Shown here: in pieces, positions 26,180 through 34,154 of the stretch | How the letters are laid out: each line of letters starts with the position of its first letter | Position numbering within the stretch: the first letter of the stretch is position 1 | Origin: an uncultured Oscillospiraceae bacterium | GTDB taxonomy: Bacteria > Bacillota > Clostridia > Oscillospirales > Oscillospiraceae | Assembly (NCBI GenBank): GCA_944385095.1 | Contig: CALWVS010000012.1 | Span: 1 to 62,797 of the forward strand | Direction of reading: 5' to 3' | Length of the DNA: 62,797 nucleotides | Position numbers and translations under genes: made by a program | Notes under the pieces: generated by a model | What the model saw: the letters and a program-made list of their open reading frames with translations, nothing else | Told to the model about the DNA's origin: nothing | The model's database searches: none

Positions 26180-26803
26180 TCACGATACGGGAAATGTCCC
26201 ATATGGGTTTTGTGAGGAGATGGTCACTCCTATATTTTCCAACACCAGGTCCCCTCCATCTGGACCATAAAACCACACATCTATGGTATCATTGTCTGTG
26301 TGCCCCATCTCCCTTGCCCAGCATTGCAACGTTTTCTTCACACTGTCCAAAATCATTTGGTCCAGTTGATAGGCATCATAGACAAAAAATTCTTCTTTCT
26401 GTTCTAGTGGTGGACCAGAGAAAAGAGAGGACTCAGATGAAAAGGTCACTCGAATTCCATTCTCATCCAATTCGATGGGGGTACTTACATCCAAATTCCA
26501 ATCGGTCAAGCTTGCCATTGCCTTCAGAACTGCTTTGGCAGGGATGTCTGTTGGGTCCTCACTGCCATGATAGGCGGCAGGATATTCTATAAATGTGTCA
26601 CCTGTCCCAATATAGAGTGTCACATCTGATATTCTTTTCTCCTCTGCGCTCTGGGTTTCCTGTCCTGCTTCTGCCTGTTCTGTAAGCGGTTCTGTACTGC
26701 GTTCCACAGAACCTTCACTGGTCGTTGTGTGCATATGGCAAGCAGAACTAATCAGCAGACAAACCGCAACACAACTTGCCAGAAAAACACGTTTTCCAGT
26801 CAT
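26180..26803 (-). CDS. Lipoprotein with a GerM-like domain
   Basis: This 207-aa lipoprotein has a signal ending in the lipobox LISSAC, then a Ser/Thr/Glu-rich linker to residue ~55. The globular part (VTLYIGTGDTFIEYPAAYHG ... VLKAMASLTDWN ... GIRVTFSSES) has the beta-alpha-beta pattern of GerMN domains found in spore-associated and envelope lipoproteins. That assignment is tentative. GAAAGGAGGGA precedes the ATG. Confidence 0.6.
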   Translation of the reverse strand: MTGKRVFLASCVAVCLLISSACHMHTTTSEGSVERSTEPLTEQAEAGQETQSAEEKRISDVTLYIGTGDTFIEYPAAYHGSEDPTDIPAKAVLKAMASLTDWNLDVSTPIELDENGIRVTFSSESSLFSGPPLEQKEEFFVYDAYQLDQMILDSVKKTLQCWAREMGHTDNDTIDVWFYGPDGGDLVLENIGVTISSQNPYGTFPVS

Positions 26804-26854
26804 CCAAATCCCTCCTTTCTGATAGAAAAATCAAAGAAACTACACTTTAATCTT

Positions 26855-26883
26855 ATTTTATGTCACATGATTTTTTTCGTCAA
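26855..26883 (-). promoter_or_regulatory. SigA promoter of the GerM-like lipoprotein gene
   Basis: On the minus strand TTGACG is followed after 17 nt by TAAAAT, 52 nt before the start codon. Confidence 0.75.
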
Positions 26884-26931
26884 TCAATCCAACAAAAACT
26901 TTTCAAACTGTTTTCATTTTGTTCATAATTG

Positions 26932-26961
26932 AAAAACCGTCTCCCAATGGGAGACGGTTTT
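26932..26961 (-). terminator. Terminator directly after the 36-codon gene
   Basis: AAAACCGTCTCCCA pairs with TGGGAGACGGTTTT around a tiny loop, with T runs on the minus strand. It abuts the stop codon of the small gene. Confidence 0.85.
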
Positions 26962-27071
26962 CATCGGTCACTCATCATCCAGATTTCTTCCTGAAAAATC
27001 AGCTCATCCAAATCTTTGGCTGGCTTCTGAGATTCTTCCTGCTGCCCATACCTCAGTTCTTTTTCTTCCAT
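26961..27071 (-). CDS. Small acidic protein of 36 aa, unknown
   Basis: This short frame runs from ATG at 27071 to a stop at 26961. It has a near-perfect ribosome site (GTGAGGAGGAATTGAT before the ATG) and a terminator right at its stop. The peptide begins MEEKELRYGQQEESQKP and ends EEIWMMSDR; it is highly charged and has no membrane segment. A TATACT about 20 nt upstream of the ribosome site may be the -10. I do not recognise a family. The gene lies 91 nt downstream of the nuclease lipoprotein gene and could share its transcript. Confidence 0.6.
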   Translation of the reverse strand: MEEKELRYGQQEESQKPAKDLDELIFQEEIWMMSDR

Positions 27072-27162
27072 ATCAATTCCTCCTCACTGGATTGCGGTAC
27101 AGTCTAGTATATGCAATGGAGGCGGAAAAATGTGTTGAACCTTGCAGCAGAAAAAAATTTTA

Positions 27163-28080
27163 TTATGGTTTACAGATGCCACAGGCAGAATAGCCCTGTT
27201 CGATCAACTCTTCCCTTGTTGTGGTCACATCGGAGCGATTGGCTTCACTGATAGAATCCGCTCCGGAACAGCTTGGCAGATGGAATTTCTTAGAATTTGT
27301 GTTCAAAACATAGCTTTGTACTTCAGAAGTTGGTTCTTCAGAGTCGTTTTCCTCCGATGGCTGTGAGGTACTCTCCTGCCAGCTCTCTCCTGTGGCGTAG
27401 TCTATGGTAACACCTGGCTGATTGTTATAGCAATAGATGTTAAAGCAGATGCCCTCTCCCTGATCTTCTACTGAATAGGCCTCCATCTGCACCCCATTTG
27501 CCACCAGATTTTCCCCCTCATAAATTGGGGTCACACGATACATCACATGATTTTCTGTCTCTTTGATGTAATCTGCCACCATATTTTCAAATGGCAGCAT
27601 CCCTTCTACATTCAAGTACCGAGTTCCTGTAATCAGATTTTCTTTGTTGGCATTTTCTCCTGTCAACTGAAATCCAATGAGATGACAGCGGTTGTAGAGA
27701 TATTTTCCATCCACAAAATCATATTTGACGGACTGCCAGCCGGTTGGTTTCACCTCACTGATGGAACCTCTGTCCTCTGTTGGCATTAAATCCAGACCTA
27801 TATTGGCATATGCCACAGTACAACGCCCCAACTTATCCAATGGTTCATAGACTTCATAGGACTCTGTTGTTAAGGTTTCTGTTTCAAAATCCGGCTGGTT
27901 GTTATTCAGTATTACATAAGGTTCCCCAGAAAAAGCAGGAATGTCCTGCAAGGAAACCACCTGACTGGCGGACACATTGCTATTTTGTGCTGTGGTATCC
28001 AAAAGCAATGCAGAACAGGAGGACAACAGCAAACAAAGGGTCAGTCCAATCCCCAGCAATATCTCTTTTTTACGCTTCAC
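27163..28080 (-). CDS. Secreted DNA/RNA non-specific endonuclease lipoprotein with Ada-like tail
   Basis: This 305-aa protein starts with a lipoprotein signal (ILLGIGLTLCLLLSSC). The central domain resembles EndA-type beta-beta-alpha-metal nucleases of Firmicutes: YLYNRCHLIGFQLTGENANK holds the catalytic His in a variant of the usual DRGH motif, and NLITGTRYLNVEGMLPFE follows. The C-terminal ~45 aa, with KFHLPSC and SACGICKP, form a Cys/His cluster like the Ada-type metal-binding tail found on other exported nucleases. Start choice: GTG 28080 has AGAGGTG at 7-nt spacing, whereas ATG 28086 is too close. It overlaps the upstream gene by 11 nt. A nutrient-scavenging or DNA-uptake role is inferred. 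Confidence 0.85.
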   Translation of the reverse strand: MKRKKEILLGIGLTLCLLLSSCSALLLDTTAQNSNVSASQVVSLQDIPAFSGEPYVILNNNQPDFETETLTTESYEVYEPLDKLGRCTVAYANIGLDLMPTEDRGSISEVKPTGWQSVKYDFVDGKYLYNRCHLIGFQLTGENANKENLITGTRYLNVEGMLPFENMVADYIKETENHVMYRVTPIYEGENLVANGVQMEAYSVEDQGEGICFNIYCYNNQPGVTIDYATGESWQESTSQPSEENDSEEPTSEVQSYVLNTNSKKFHLPSCSGADSISEANRSDVTTTREELIEQGYSACGICKP

Positions 28081-28483
28081 GTTCATACACCTCTCTGGTT
28101 ATTGTTTCATGGGAATATCCACAAAATTCTTCTTCCTGTGTCTGAATCCACCCATCTGGTGGAAGTGTGATGGAGTGAGTGGATGGATAGTGCCGATTCC
28201 AACGATAGACAATCAGTTGGGAAGCCCGCTCCAGATAGGGCTGTGGAGCTTGCCGCTCCAAAAAGCATACATCCTCCTCCCCCAGTACATCCAAAAAGTC
28301 ATCTGCTACTTCTATCACTGCTCCCTCCGGCTCTGTAAACTGCCCTTTGGAGTAGTGATCCATAAATAATCGTTTCGTTTTACACAAGGCAAGAATATCA
28401 TTTCGTACATAGCGATCCTGACTTTGGCGGCGACCTGCAAAGCACAACCCTCCCCGGTCATCGGCACACAGAATCACGGTCAT
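28070..28483 (-). CDS. Conserved hypothetical protein, 137 aa
   Basis: This is a soluble protein with no signal peptide. It begins MTVILCADDRGGLCFAGRRQ and continues with SQDRYVRNDILALC. It has a mixed alpha/beta pattern, and I recall similar unnamed clostridial proteins but cannot assign a function. AAAGGAGAGG precedes the ATG at 28483; an in-frame ATG 63 nt upstream has no site. The 3' end overlaps the nuclease gene by 11 nt, so the two are translated together. Confidence 0.7.
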   Translation of the reverse strand: MTVILCADDRGGLCFAGRRQSQDRYVRNDILALCKTKRLFMDHYSKGQFTEPEGAVIEVADDFLDVLGEEDVCFLERQAPQPYLERASQLIVYRWNRHYPSTHSITLPPDGWIQTQEEEFCGYSHETITREVYEREA

Positions 28484-28517
28484 AGTTTCCTCTCCTTTCT
28501 TGTACATTTGTTTGAAT

Positions 28518-28546
28518 ATCATACCATATTTTTCTGGCATTGACAA
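28518..28546 (-). promoter_or_regulatory. SigA promoter of the hypothetical-nuclease operon
   Basis: On the minus strand TTGTCA is followed after 17 nt by TATGAT, with TGG before the -10. It lies about 35 nt before the start codon. Confidence 0.8.
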
Positions 28547-28566
28547 GGGTATTGAACACGCTTTCC

Positions 28567-28600
28567 AAAAAAGAATCGGACAGAATGTGGATTCTGTCCG
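28567..28600 (-). terminator. Terminator after dnaJ
   Basis: CGGACAGAAT pairs with ATTCTGTCCG around GTGG. On the minus strand ATTCTTTTTT follows. It ends the heat-shock operon. Confidence 0.9.
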
Positions 28601-28611
28601 ATGGATACCAG

Positions 28612-29766
28612 TTATTTTTTCTTATTGTGTTTGCTGAACAGGTCTTTGAAAAAACCTTCACTTGGCACTTTTTCTCCCATTGCTTCTGCAAAGGCACGCA
28701 ACGCCTCTTTCTGGGCACTGCTCAAAGAGGTGGGCACCTGCACTCGAATGGTCACATACTGGTCGCCACGCCCTCTGCCACGCAGTTCAGGAATGCCTTT
28801 TCCTCTCAGGCGGAATGTGGTTCCAGTCTGAGTTCCGGCAGGCAGGGTATACTTCACCTTTCCATCAATGGTTGGAATCTCCAGCTCTGCGCCCATAGCT
28901 GCCTGATAGAAGGTCACAGGCTGCTCATACAGTACGGTAGTACCATCACGCTGGAATTGTGGATGGGGCTTCACATGGACACCCACCAGCAAATCTCCAG
29001 CCGGTCCTCCATTCTTGCCTGCATTACCCTGTCCACGCAGAGAAACTGCCTGACCATCATCAATACCAGCAGGGATGGTCACAGTAATCCTCTTGGTTTT
29101 CTTCACACTGCCAGCACCATTACAGGCTTTACATGGGGTATGAATGATTTTACCAGTTCCACGGCAGCGGGAACAGGTGGTGGTACTTGCCATCACACCC
29201 AAAGGTGTCCTTTGCTGCACCCGTACTGTACCAGAACCATGGCAGTCCGGGCAGGTATCCGCAGTGGTGCCAGGCTCACAGCCAGAACCCTGACAGGCAT
29301 CACATGGCTCTGTGCGATTCAGGTTGATTTCTTTTTCACAGCCAAACGCTGCTTCCTCAAATGTAATATTCAGGCTGGCACGCAGTGTCTCACCCTTTTG
29401 TGGTCCATTGCGTCTGCTGCTGCCACCACCAAAGCCACCAAAACCGCCGCCAAAGAAGGAGCCAAAAATATCACCCAAATCAATGTCGCCCATATCAAAG
29501 CCGCCAAAGCCGCCTCCACCGCCGCCATAGCTTGGGTCAACTCCAGCATGACCAAACTGGTCATATCTGGCTCTTTTGTCTTTATCAGACAAAATACTGT
29601 AGGCCTCATTGACCTCCTTAAAATTTGCTTCCGCTGCCTTATCGCCTGGGTTTACATCGGGGTGATATTTTTTTGCCAATTTGCGGTAGGCTTTCTTAAT
29701 TTCATCGTCAGAGGCTCCCTTGCTTACACCTAGAACCTCATAATAATCTCGTTTCTGTTCTGCCAT
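28612..29766 (-). CDS. dnaJ: Chaperone DnaJ
   Basis: This 384-aa Hsp40 co-chaperone stimulates DnaK ATPase. It has a J domain with HPD ([11 protein letters not shown]), a Gly/Phe-rich region with [10 protein letters not shown], and four CxxCxGxG zinc repeats ([32 protein letters not shown]), followed by the substrate-binding C-terminal domains. The ATG at 29766 is chosen because GAGAGGTGAC precedes it. It is the last gene of hrcA-grpE-dnaK-dnaJ. Confidence 0.97.
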   Translation of the reverse strand: MAEQKRDYYEVLGVSKGASDDEIKKAYRKLAKKYHPDVNPGDKAAEANFKEVNEAYSILSDKDKRARYDQFGHAGVDPSYGGGGGGFGGFDMGDIDLGDIFGSFFGGGFGGFGGGSSRRNGPQKGETLRASLNITFEEAAFGCEKEINLNRTEPCDACQGSGCEPGTTADTCPDCHGSGTVRVQQRTPLGVMASTTTCSRCRGTGKIIHTPCKACNGAGSVKKTKRITVTIPAGIDDGQAVSLRGQGNAGKNGGPAGDLLVGVHVKPHPQFQRDGTTVLYEQPVTFYQAAMGAELEIPTIDGKVKYTLPAGTQTGTTFRLRGKGIPELRGRGRGDQYVTIRVQVPTSLSSAQKEALRAFAEAMGEKVPSEGFFKDLFSKHNKKK

Positions 29767-29817
29767 ACTCGTCACCTCTCTTGTCACGGGCATTTCTTAC
29801 CATTGTCTGAACGCCCC

Positions 29818-29851
29818 GAGTGGGACGGATGGTTTTCATCCGCCCCACTTG
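29818..29851 (-). promoter_or_regulatory. Intercistronic hairpin between dnaK and dnaJ
   Basis: An imperfect 14-bp stem (with G-U pairs) GAGTGGGACGGATG...CATCCGCCCCACTT lies between the genes and has no T run. It is more likely an mRNA processing or stability element than a terminator. Confidence 0.45.
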
Positions 29852-29883
29852 TATCCATATGATGTTGCAGTGTTCCAACACCA

Positions 29884-31740
29884 TTACTTGTTGTCGTCCA
29901 CAACCTCGTAGTCAGCGTCTACCACATCGGGACCAGCAGTTCCACCGGTTGCCTGACCGCCGCCGAAGTTGGCACCGCCCATATCAGAACCTCCAGCCTG
30001 AGCACCGCCCTGATGCTGGTACAGTTTCTCGCTCACTGCATAGAATGCTTTAGTCAGCTCCTCAGTGGCGTTCTTGATTGCCTCGGTATCGCTGCCCTTC
30101 ATGGTCTCTTTCAGCTTGCCCAGTGCAGACTCTACATTGCTGCGGTCTGTGGCATCCAGCTTGTCACCCATATCCTCCAAAGTCTTTTCTGTCTGGAATA
30201 CCATTTGGTCAGCCTGGTTGCGCACGTCGGCAGCCTCACGCTGTTTCTTATCCTCAGCAGCGAACTGCTCAGCCTCACGCACAGCCTTGTCAATGTCATC
30301 CTTGGACATGTTGGTGGAAGAAGTGATGGTGATGTGCTGTTCCTTGCCAGTGCCCATATCCTTTGCGGATACATTTACAATACCATTGGCGTCAATATCG
30401 AAGGTCACTTCAATCTGAGGCACACCACGGCGTGCAGGGGCAATGCCATCCAGATTGAACCGTCCCAGTGTCTTATTGTACTGAGCCATCTCACGCTCAC
30501 CCTGAAGCACATGCACCTCAACGGAAGTCTGGTTGTCAGCAGCAGTGGTGAACACCTGACTCTTTTTCACAGGAATGGTGGTGTTACGCTCAATCAGCTT
30601 GGTCATCACGCCGCCCATGGTCTCCAGACCCAGAGACAGTGGGGTAACGTCCAGCAACAGCAGGTCCTTCACATCGCCGGTGAACACACCGCCCTGAAGG
30701 GCTGCACCCAGAGCCACACACTCATCGGGGTTGATACCCTTAAAGCCCTCTTTGCCGGTGAGCTTCTTGACCATATCCTGTACTGCAGGAATACGGCTGG
30801 AACCGCCTACCATCAGTACCTTGGAAATGTCACTGCCAGTCAGTCCGGCGTCACTCATAGCCTGCTTCACAGGACCACTGGTAGCCTCCACCAGATGGGC
30901 AGTCAGCTCATTGAACTTTGCACGACTCAGAGTCAGGTCAAGGTGCTTAGGACCAGTTGCATCTGCGGTGATATAGGGCAGGTTGATGTTGGTAGAAGTC
31001 ACGCCGGACAGCTCAATCTTCGCCTTCTCAGCGGCTTCCTTCAGACGCTGCATAGCAACTTTGTCCCCAGTCAGGTCAATGCCCTCTGCCTTCTTAAACT
31101 CAGCAGCCATCCAATCCATGATGCACTTATCAAAGTCATCACCGCCCAGACGGTTATTACCAGCAGTAGCCAGAACTTCAATTACACCATCATCAATATC
31201 CAAAATAGATACATCGAAGGTACCGCCGCCCAAGTCATACACCATAACCTTCTGGGCAGTCTCCTTATCTACGCCGTAAGCCAGAGCTGCGGCAGTGGGC
31301 TCATTGATGATACGCTTAACCTCCAGACCTGCAATCTTACCAGCGTCCTTGGTTGCCTGACGCTGAGAGTCCGTAAAGTAAGCAGGTACTGTGATGACTG
31401 CCTCAGTAACAGGCTGTCCCAGATATGCCTCAGCGTCTGCCTTCAGCTTCTGAAGAATCATTGCACTGATTTCCTGAGGTGTGTACTTCTTATCGTCAAT
31501 GGTTACTTTGTAATCTGTGCCCATCTCACGCTTGATGGAAATAATGGTGCGGTCTGGGTTGGTAATCGCCTGACGCTTTGCCACCTGACCTACCATACGC
31601 TCGCCATCCTTGGAAAATGCTACCACAGAAGGGGTAGTACGGTTGCCCTCAGCATTGGCGATGACCACAGCATCGCCGCCCTCCATCACAGCAACACAGG
31701 AGTTTGTAGTACCTAAATCAATACCAATAATCTTAGACAT
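29884..31740 (-). CDS. dnaK: Chaperone DnaK (Hsp70)
   Basis: This 618-aa Hsp70 has an N-terminal ATPase with [38 protein letters not shown] and [18 protein letters not shown]. The substrate-binding domain has [17 protein letters not shown], and there is a C-terminal helical lid ending in a Gly-rich tail. The ribosome site AATGGAGGAAT is good. It lies 199 nt downstream of grpE in the operon; that gap holds a short palindrome (ATCCTGACAGGAT, 31834-31846) and no gene. Confidence 0.98.
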   Translation of the reverse strand: MSKIIGIDLGTTNSCVAVMEGGDAVVIANAEGNRTTPSVVAFSKDGERMVGQVAKRQAITNPDRTIISIKREMGTDYKVTIDDKKYTPQEISAMILQKLKADAEAYLGQPVTEAVITVPAYFTDSQRQATKDAGKIAGLEVKRIINEPTAAALAYGVDKETAQKVMVYDLGGGTFDVSILDIDDGVIEVLATAGNNRLGGDDFDKCIMDWMAAEFKKAEGIDLTGDKVAMQRLKEAAEKAKIELSGVTSTNINLPYITADATGPKHLDLTLSRAKFNELTAHLVEATSGPVKQAMSDAGLTGSDISKVLMVGGSSRIPAVQDMVKKLTGKEGFKGINPDECVALGAALQGGVFTGDVKDLLLLDVTPLSLGLETMGGVMTKLIERNTTIPVKKSQVFTTAADNQTSVEVHVLQGEREMAQYNKTLGRFNLDGIAPARRGVPQIEVTFDIDANGIVNVSAKDMGTGKEQHITITSSTNMSKDDIDKAVREAEQFAAEDKKQREAADVRNQADQMVFQTEKTLEDMGDKLDATDRSNVESALGKLKETMKGSDTEAIKNATEELTKAFYAVSEKLYQHQGGAQAGGSDMGGANFGGGQATGGTAGPDVVDADYEVVDDNK

Positions 31741-31939
31741 AATCTATATTCCTCCATTTATATCAAACTATATTGTTAACAAGATGAAATCAATATGGAT
31801 GCAAGGTAAAAAACCAGTGACAGAATAAACAGGTATCCTGACAGGATGAACAAACCACGGCTTGCCCATGTTCCCTGCAAAAATCGGTTCAGTACAGACC
31901 GTTTACAACCCATATTTTTGTGCTCCTTTTGACCCTGTG

Positions 31940-32491
31940 CTAGTTTGCTACCTTAACCATTGCAAATCGAATGACCTTATCTCCCAGACGGAACCCAGCC
32001 TGAAACACTTCAGCCACGGTATTCTCCCCAAAATTTTCATCTTCCACATGCATCACTGCATTGTGTAAGGTGGGGTCAAAGGGCTGTCCCAGTGCCTCAA
32101 TCTCGGTGATTCCCAGCTTTTCCAGTACGGTTTTTAACTGGGTCATGGTCATTTCCACGCCTTTTTTATAGGCCTCGTCTGTGGTTTCCTGCTTCAGTGC
32201 ACGTTCTAAGTTGTCATACACAGGCAAAAATGCAATCACAGCTTCTGACTTTGCATCATTCCAGATGGACTCTTTTTCTTTTGCGGTGCGGCGGCGGTAG
32301 TTTTCATATTCTGCCGCCAGACGCAGAAAACGGTCATCCTGCTGTGGTGTTGTCTCTTTTTCCACCTCTGCCTTCTGCTCTGCTTCTGCCTCCTCCGGCT
32401 TCTGAGTCTCCGTTGTTTCTTCGGCTGTCTCAGTTGCCTGTTGGGTTTCCTGCTCCAGAATCTCCTCTGGTTGGTTCTCTATCTTACTCAT
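31940..32491 (-). CDS. grpE: Nucleotide exchange factor GrpE
   Basis: This 183-aa protein exchanges ADP from DnaK. A Glu/Gln/Thr-rich acidic coiled-coil N-terminus is followed by RFLRLAAEYENYRRRTAKEK. The beta-domain signature FDPTLHNAVMHVEDENFGEN and VAEVFQAGFRLGDKVIRFAMVKV are also clear. AGGAGGAGC precedes the start, which lies 15 nt after hrcA. Confidence 0.96.
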   Translation of the reverse strand: MSKIENQPEEILEQETQQATETAEETTETQKPEEAEAEQKAEVEKETTPQQDDRFLRLAAEYENYRRRTAKEKESIWNDAKSEAVIAFLPVYDNLERALKQETTDEAYKKGVEMTMTQLKTVLEKLGITEIEALGQPFDPTLHNAVMHVEDENFGENTVAEVFQAGFRLGDKVIRFAMVKVAN

Positions 32492-32506
32492 GAACTAAAG
32501 CTCCTC

Positions 32507-33562
32507 CTATTCCTCATCTTCTCCCGGTGGAAGCTCTCCCTTTCCAAACATGCGTGTCAAGCTGTCAGCAAAGTAGGAGAGGCGTGCAGTTACTTTTGCA
32601 TAATCCATACGGGTGGGACCAACCACACCAATGACACCACGCATATTATCTCCGATATCATAGCTGGCCATGACCACACTGGTATCTTTCAATGCCTCAT
32701 TTACATTTTCAGGACCGATGAGAATATTCATATTCTGGTCGGCTGACAGTGTGACTGGTAACTTGGTTCCTTCCTGCCCATCTGACAGATAATTCATCAG
32801 GGGCTTTGCCTTGTCCAAACTGTGATACTCTGGATGCTCCAGCAAATGGGTTATCCCTGCTGTGTGTACTGTCTGACCGCTCTGCTCTTTCAGAACCTCC
32901 ATGGCAAACTGAACCACAAGGGAAATCAACTGAAATGCACCTGGGGCAGAACGGGTCTCCATCTGGTCCAAAGTCTGTTCCATTTCCTCCAATGTGAGAC
33001 CCACAAAAGAACTGTTCAGCACAGTGGATAGTAGTTGTAATTGTGTATCTGAGAGCTGGTCTGGCATACGCACCAATTTGTTTTTCACAATGCTGTTGTC
33101 TGTCATCACAACCGCAATAAACGCATTTTCCTCCACCATCAGCAAATCAAAGCGTTTTACAGTAATCCGCTTTTTGGGGGCTGCCATGGTAAAAACCGGA
33201 TAATCGCTGATCTGTGAGAGCACCTTTCCTGCCCGGTCAATCACACGGTCCAATTCTTCCATTTTTAAATTCAATGCCTCATTGATGCGCTGTGTCTCCT
33301 GCATGGTCAACTGATGTTCTCCCATCAGCTCATTTACATAGAGGCGGTAACCCACAGGGGATGGCACACGACCTGCGGAAGTATGGGGTTGTTCCAAATA
33401 TCCCAACTCTGTCAAGTCCGCCATTTCGTTGCGAATGGTCGCAGTAGAGATATCAAGATTTGCCTGTTGTGCCACTGCTTTGGAACCCACAGGCTCAGCA
33501 GTTGCAATGTAAATTTCCACGATGGCACGCAGAATTTTCTTTTTTCGATTGGTCAGCTCCAT
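32507..33562 (-). CDS. hrcA: Heat-inducible transcription repressor HrcA
   Basis: This 351-aa repressor binds CIRCE operators and, in other species, needs GroE for folding. The winged-helix N-terminus shows LTNRKKKILRAIVEIYIATAE-type sequence, GSKAVAQQANLDISTATIRN and LGYLEQPHTSAGRVPSPVGY. The C-terminal GMRGVIGVVGPTRMDYAKVT-like motif (here DNMRGVIGVVGPTRMDYAKV) is diagnostic. It is the first gene of the operon and is autoregulated through the adjacent CIRCE. Confidence 0.97.
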   Translation of the reverse strand: MELTNRKKKILRAIVEIYIATAEPVGSKAVAQQANLDISTATIRNEMADLTELGYLEQPHTSAGRVPSPVGYRLYVNELMGEHQLTMQETQRINEALNLKMEELDRVIDRAGKVLSQISDYPVFTMAAPKKRITVKRFDLLMVEENAFIAVVMTDNSIVKNKLVRMPDQLSDTQLQLLSTVLNSSFVGLTLEEMEQTLDQMETRSAPGAFQLISLVVQFAMEVLKEQSGQTVHTAGITHLLEHPEYHSLDKAKPLMNYLSDGQEGTKLPVTLSADQNMNILIGPENVNEALKDTSVVMASYDIGDNMRGVIGVVGPTRMDYAKVTARLSYFADSLTRMFGKGELPPGEDEE

Positions 33563-33592
33563 CTGCTCTCACCTGCAATCCCTTTACTTTCG

Positions 33593-33623
33593 CTTTAGCA
33601 CTCCATATCCCTGAGTGCTAAAG
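33593..33623 (-). promoter_or_regulatory. CIRCE operator
   Basis: TTAGCACTC-N9-GAGTGCTAA is present with both arms perfect (33595-33603 and 33613-33621), extended by two more complementary bases on each side. It lies between the hrcA promoter and the hrcA start. Confidence 0.97.
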
Positions 33624-33625
33624 AT

Positions 33626-33654
33626 ACTGTACCACCTGACCCCAAAATTGTCAA
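33626..33654 (-). promoter_or_regulatory. SigA promoter of the heat-shock operon
   Basis: On the minus strand TTGACA is followed after 17 nt by TACAGT, just upstream of CIRCE, so HrcA bound to CIRCE would cover the transcription start. Confidence 0.88.
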
Positions 33655-33689
33655 TACTTTGTTTATGAATTTATTTTAAACAAAGAATT

Positions 33690-33748
33690 ACAAAAAAATA
33701 CGCTATCCCTTTGCAGAGTACAGAACATGGTGCTAATTGATAGCGTAT
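33690..33748 (-). terminator. Orphan minus-strand terminator, possible small RNA 3' end
   Basis: ATACGCTATC (33698-33707) pairs with GATAGCGTAT (33739-33748). On the minus strand the hairpin is followed by seven T. No gene on the minus strand ends here; the hrcA promoter lies downstream and the next gene is on the other strand. A weak promoter-like pair (TTGGTT, 18 nt, TATATC) lies upstream near 33785-33815. The rest of the 33660-34154 gap is AT-rich, with a second small hairpin near 34018-34050 and no convincing gene. Confidence 0.4.
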
Positions 33749-34154
33749 AAAACTCAGACCAGTTTCACAGTATGTAATATCAGGATATAGAAGTACTCCC
33801 AGTACAAAACCAATTCATTTCCTGGTTGGAAACATTGATATAAAAAGATATAATTTTACAAAATTGGAAATGTTATTGATTTTTATTTTCGTTTGTTGTA
33901 TAACTATGCTGTTGTGGGTCTTTAACCCAGTGTAGATATTGGTCTTTTTATGGTAAGTTTATCTGGTTTTATATCATACCATATGCCCTGTTTTATTGCT
34001 GTAGGCATAACTAGGGCTGTCTTTTTTTGTCTGAAAGTAAAAAGACAGGTTTTTCTCTCTGCACAAAACAACACCATAGTGGAGAATCAAGAGCTGCCTT
34101 TTTATTGTTATACTTATTTTTATACAGATATTATATAGAGGAAGGATCGGATCA

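Noticed and set aside
28540-29733. Open frame antisense to dnaJ
   Set aside because: It is a shadow of the Gly-rich and zinc-repeat codons of dnaJ.
30013-31716. Long open frame (567 codons) antisense to dnaK
   Set aside because: It mirrors the biased codon use of dnaK, has no ribosome site and encodes no recognisable domain.
33950-34138. 62-codon frame upstream of the second chemoreceptor
   Set aside because: It has no ribosome site, and the AT-rich composition and random-looking peptide do not support a gene.
33660-34154. Possible c-di-GMP riboswitch before the chemoreceptor
   Set aside because: I looked for the conserved GEMM core (such as ACGCAAAGC) and did not find it; the hairpins there do not fit that fold.
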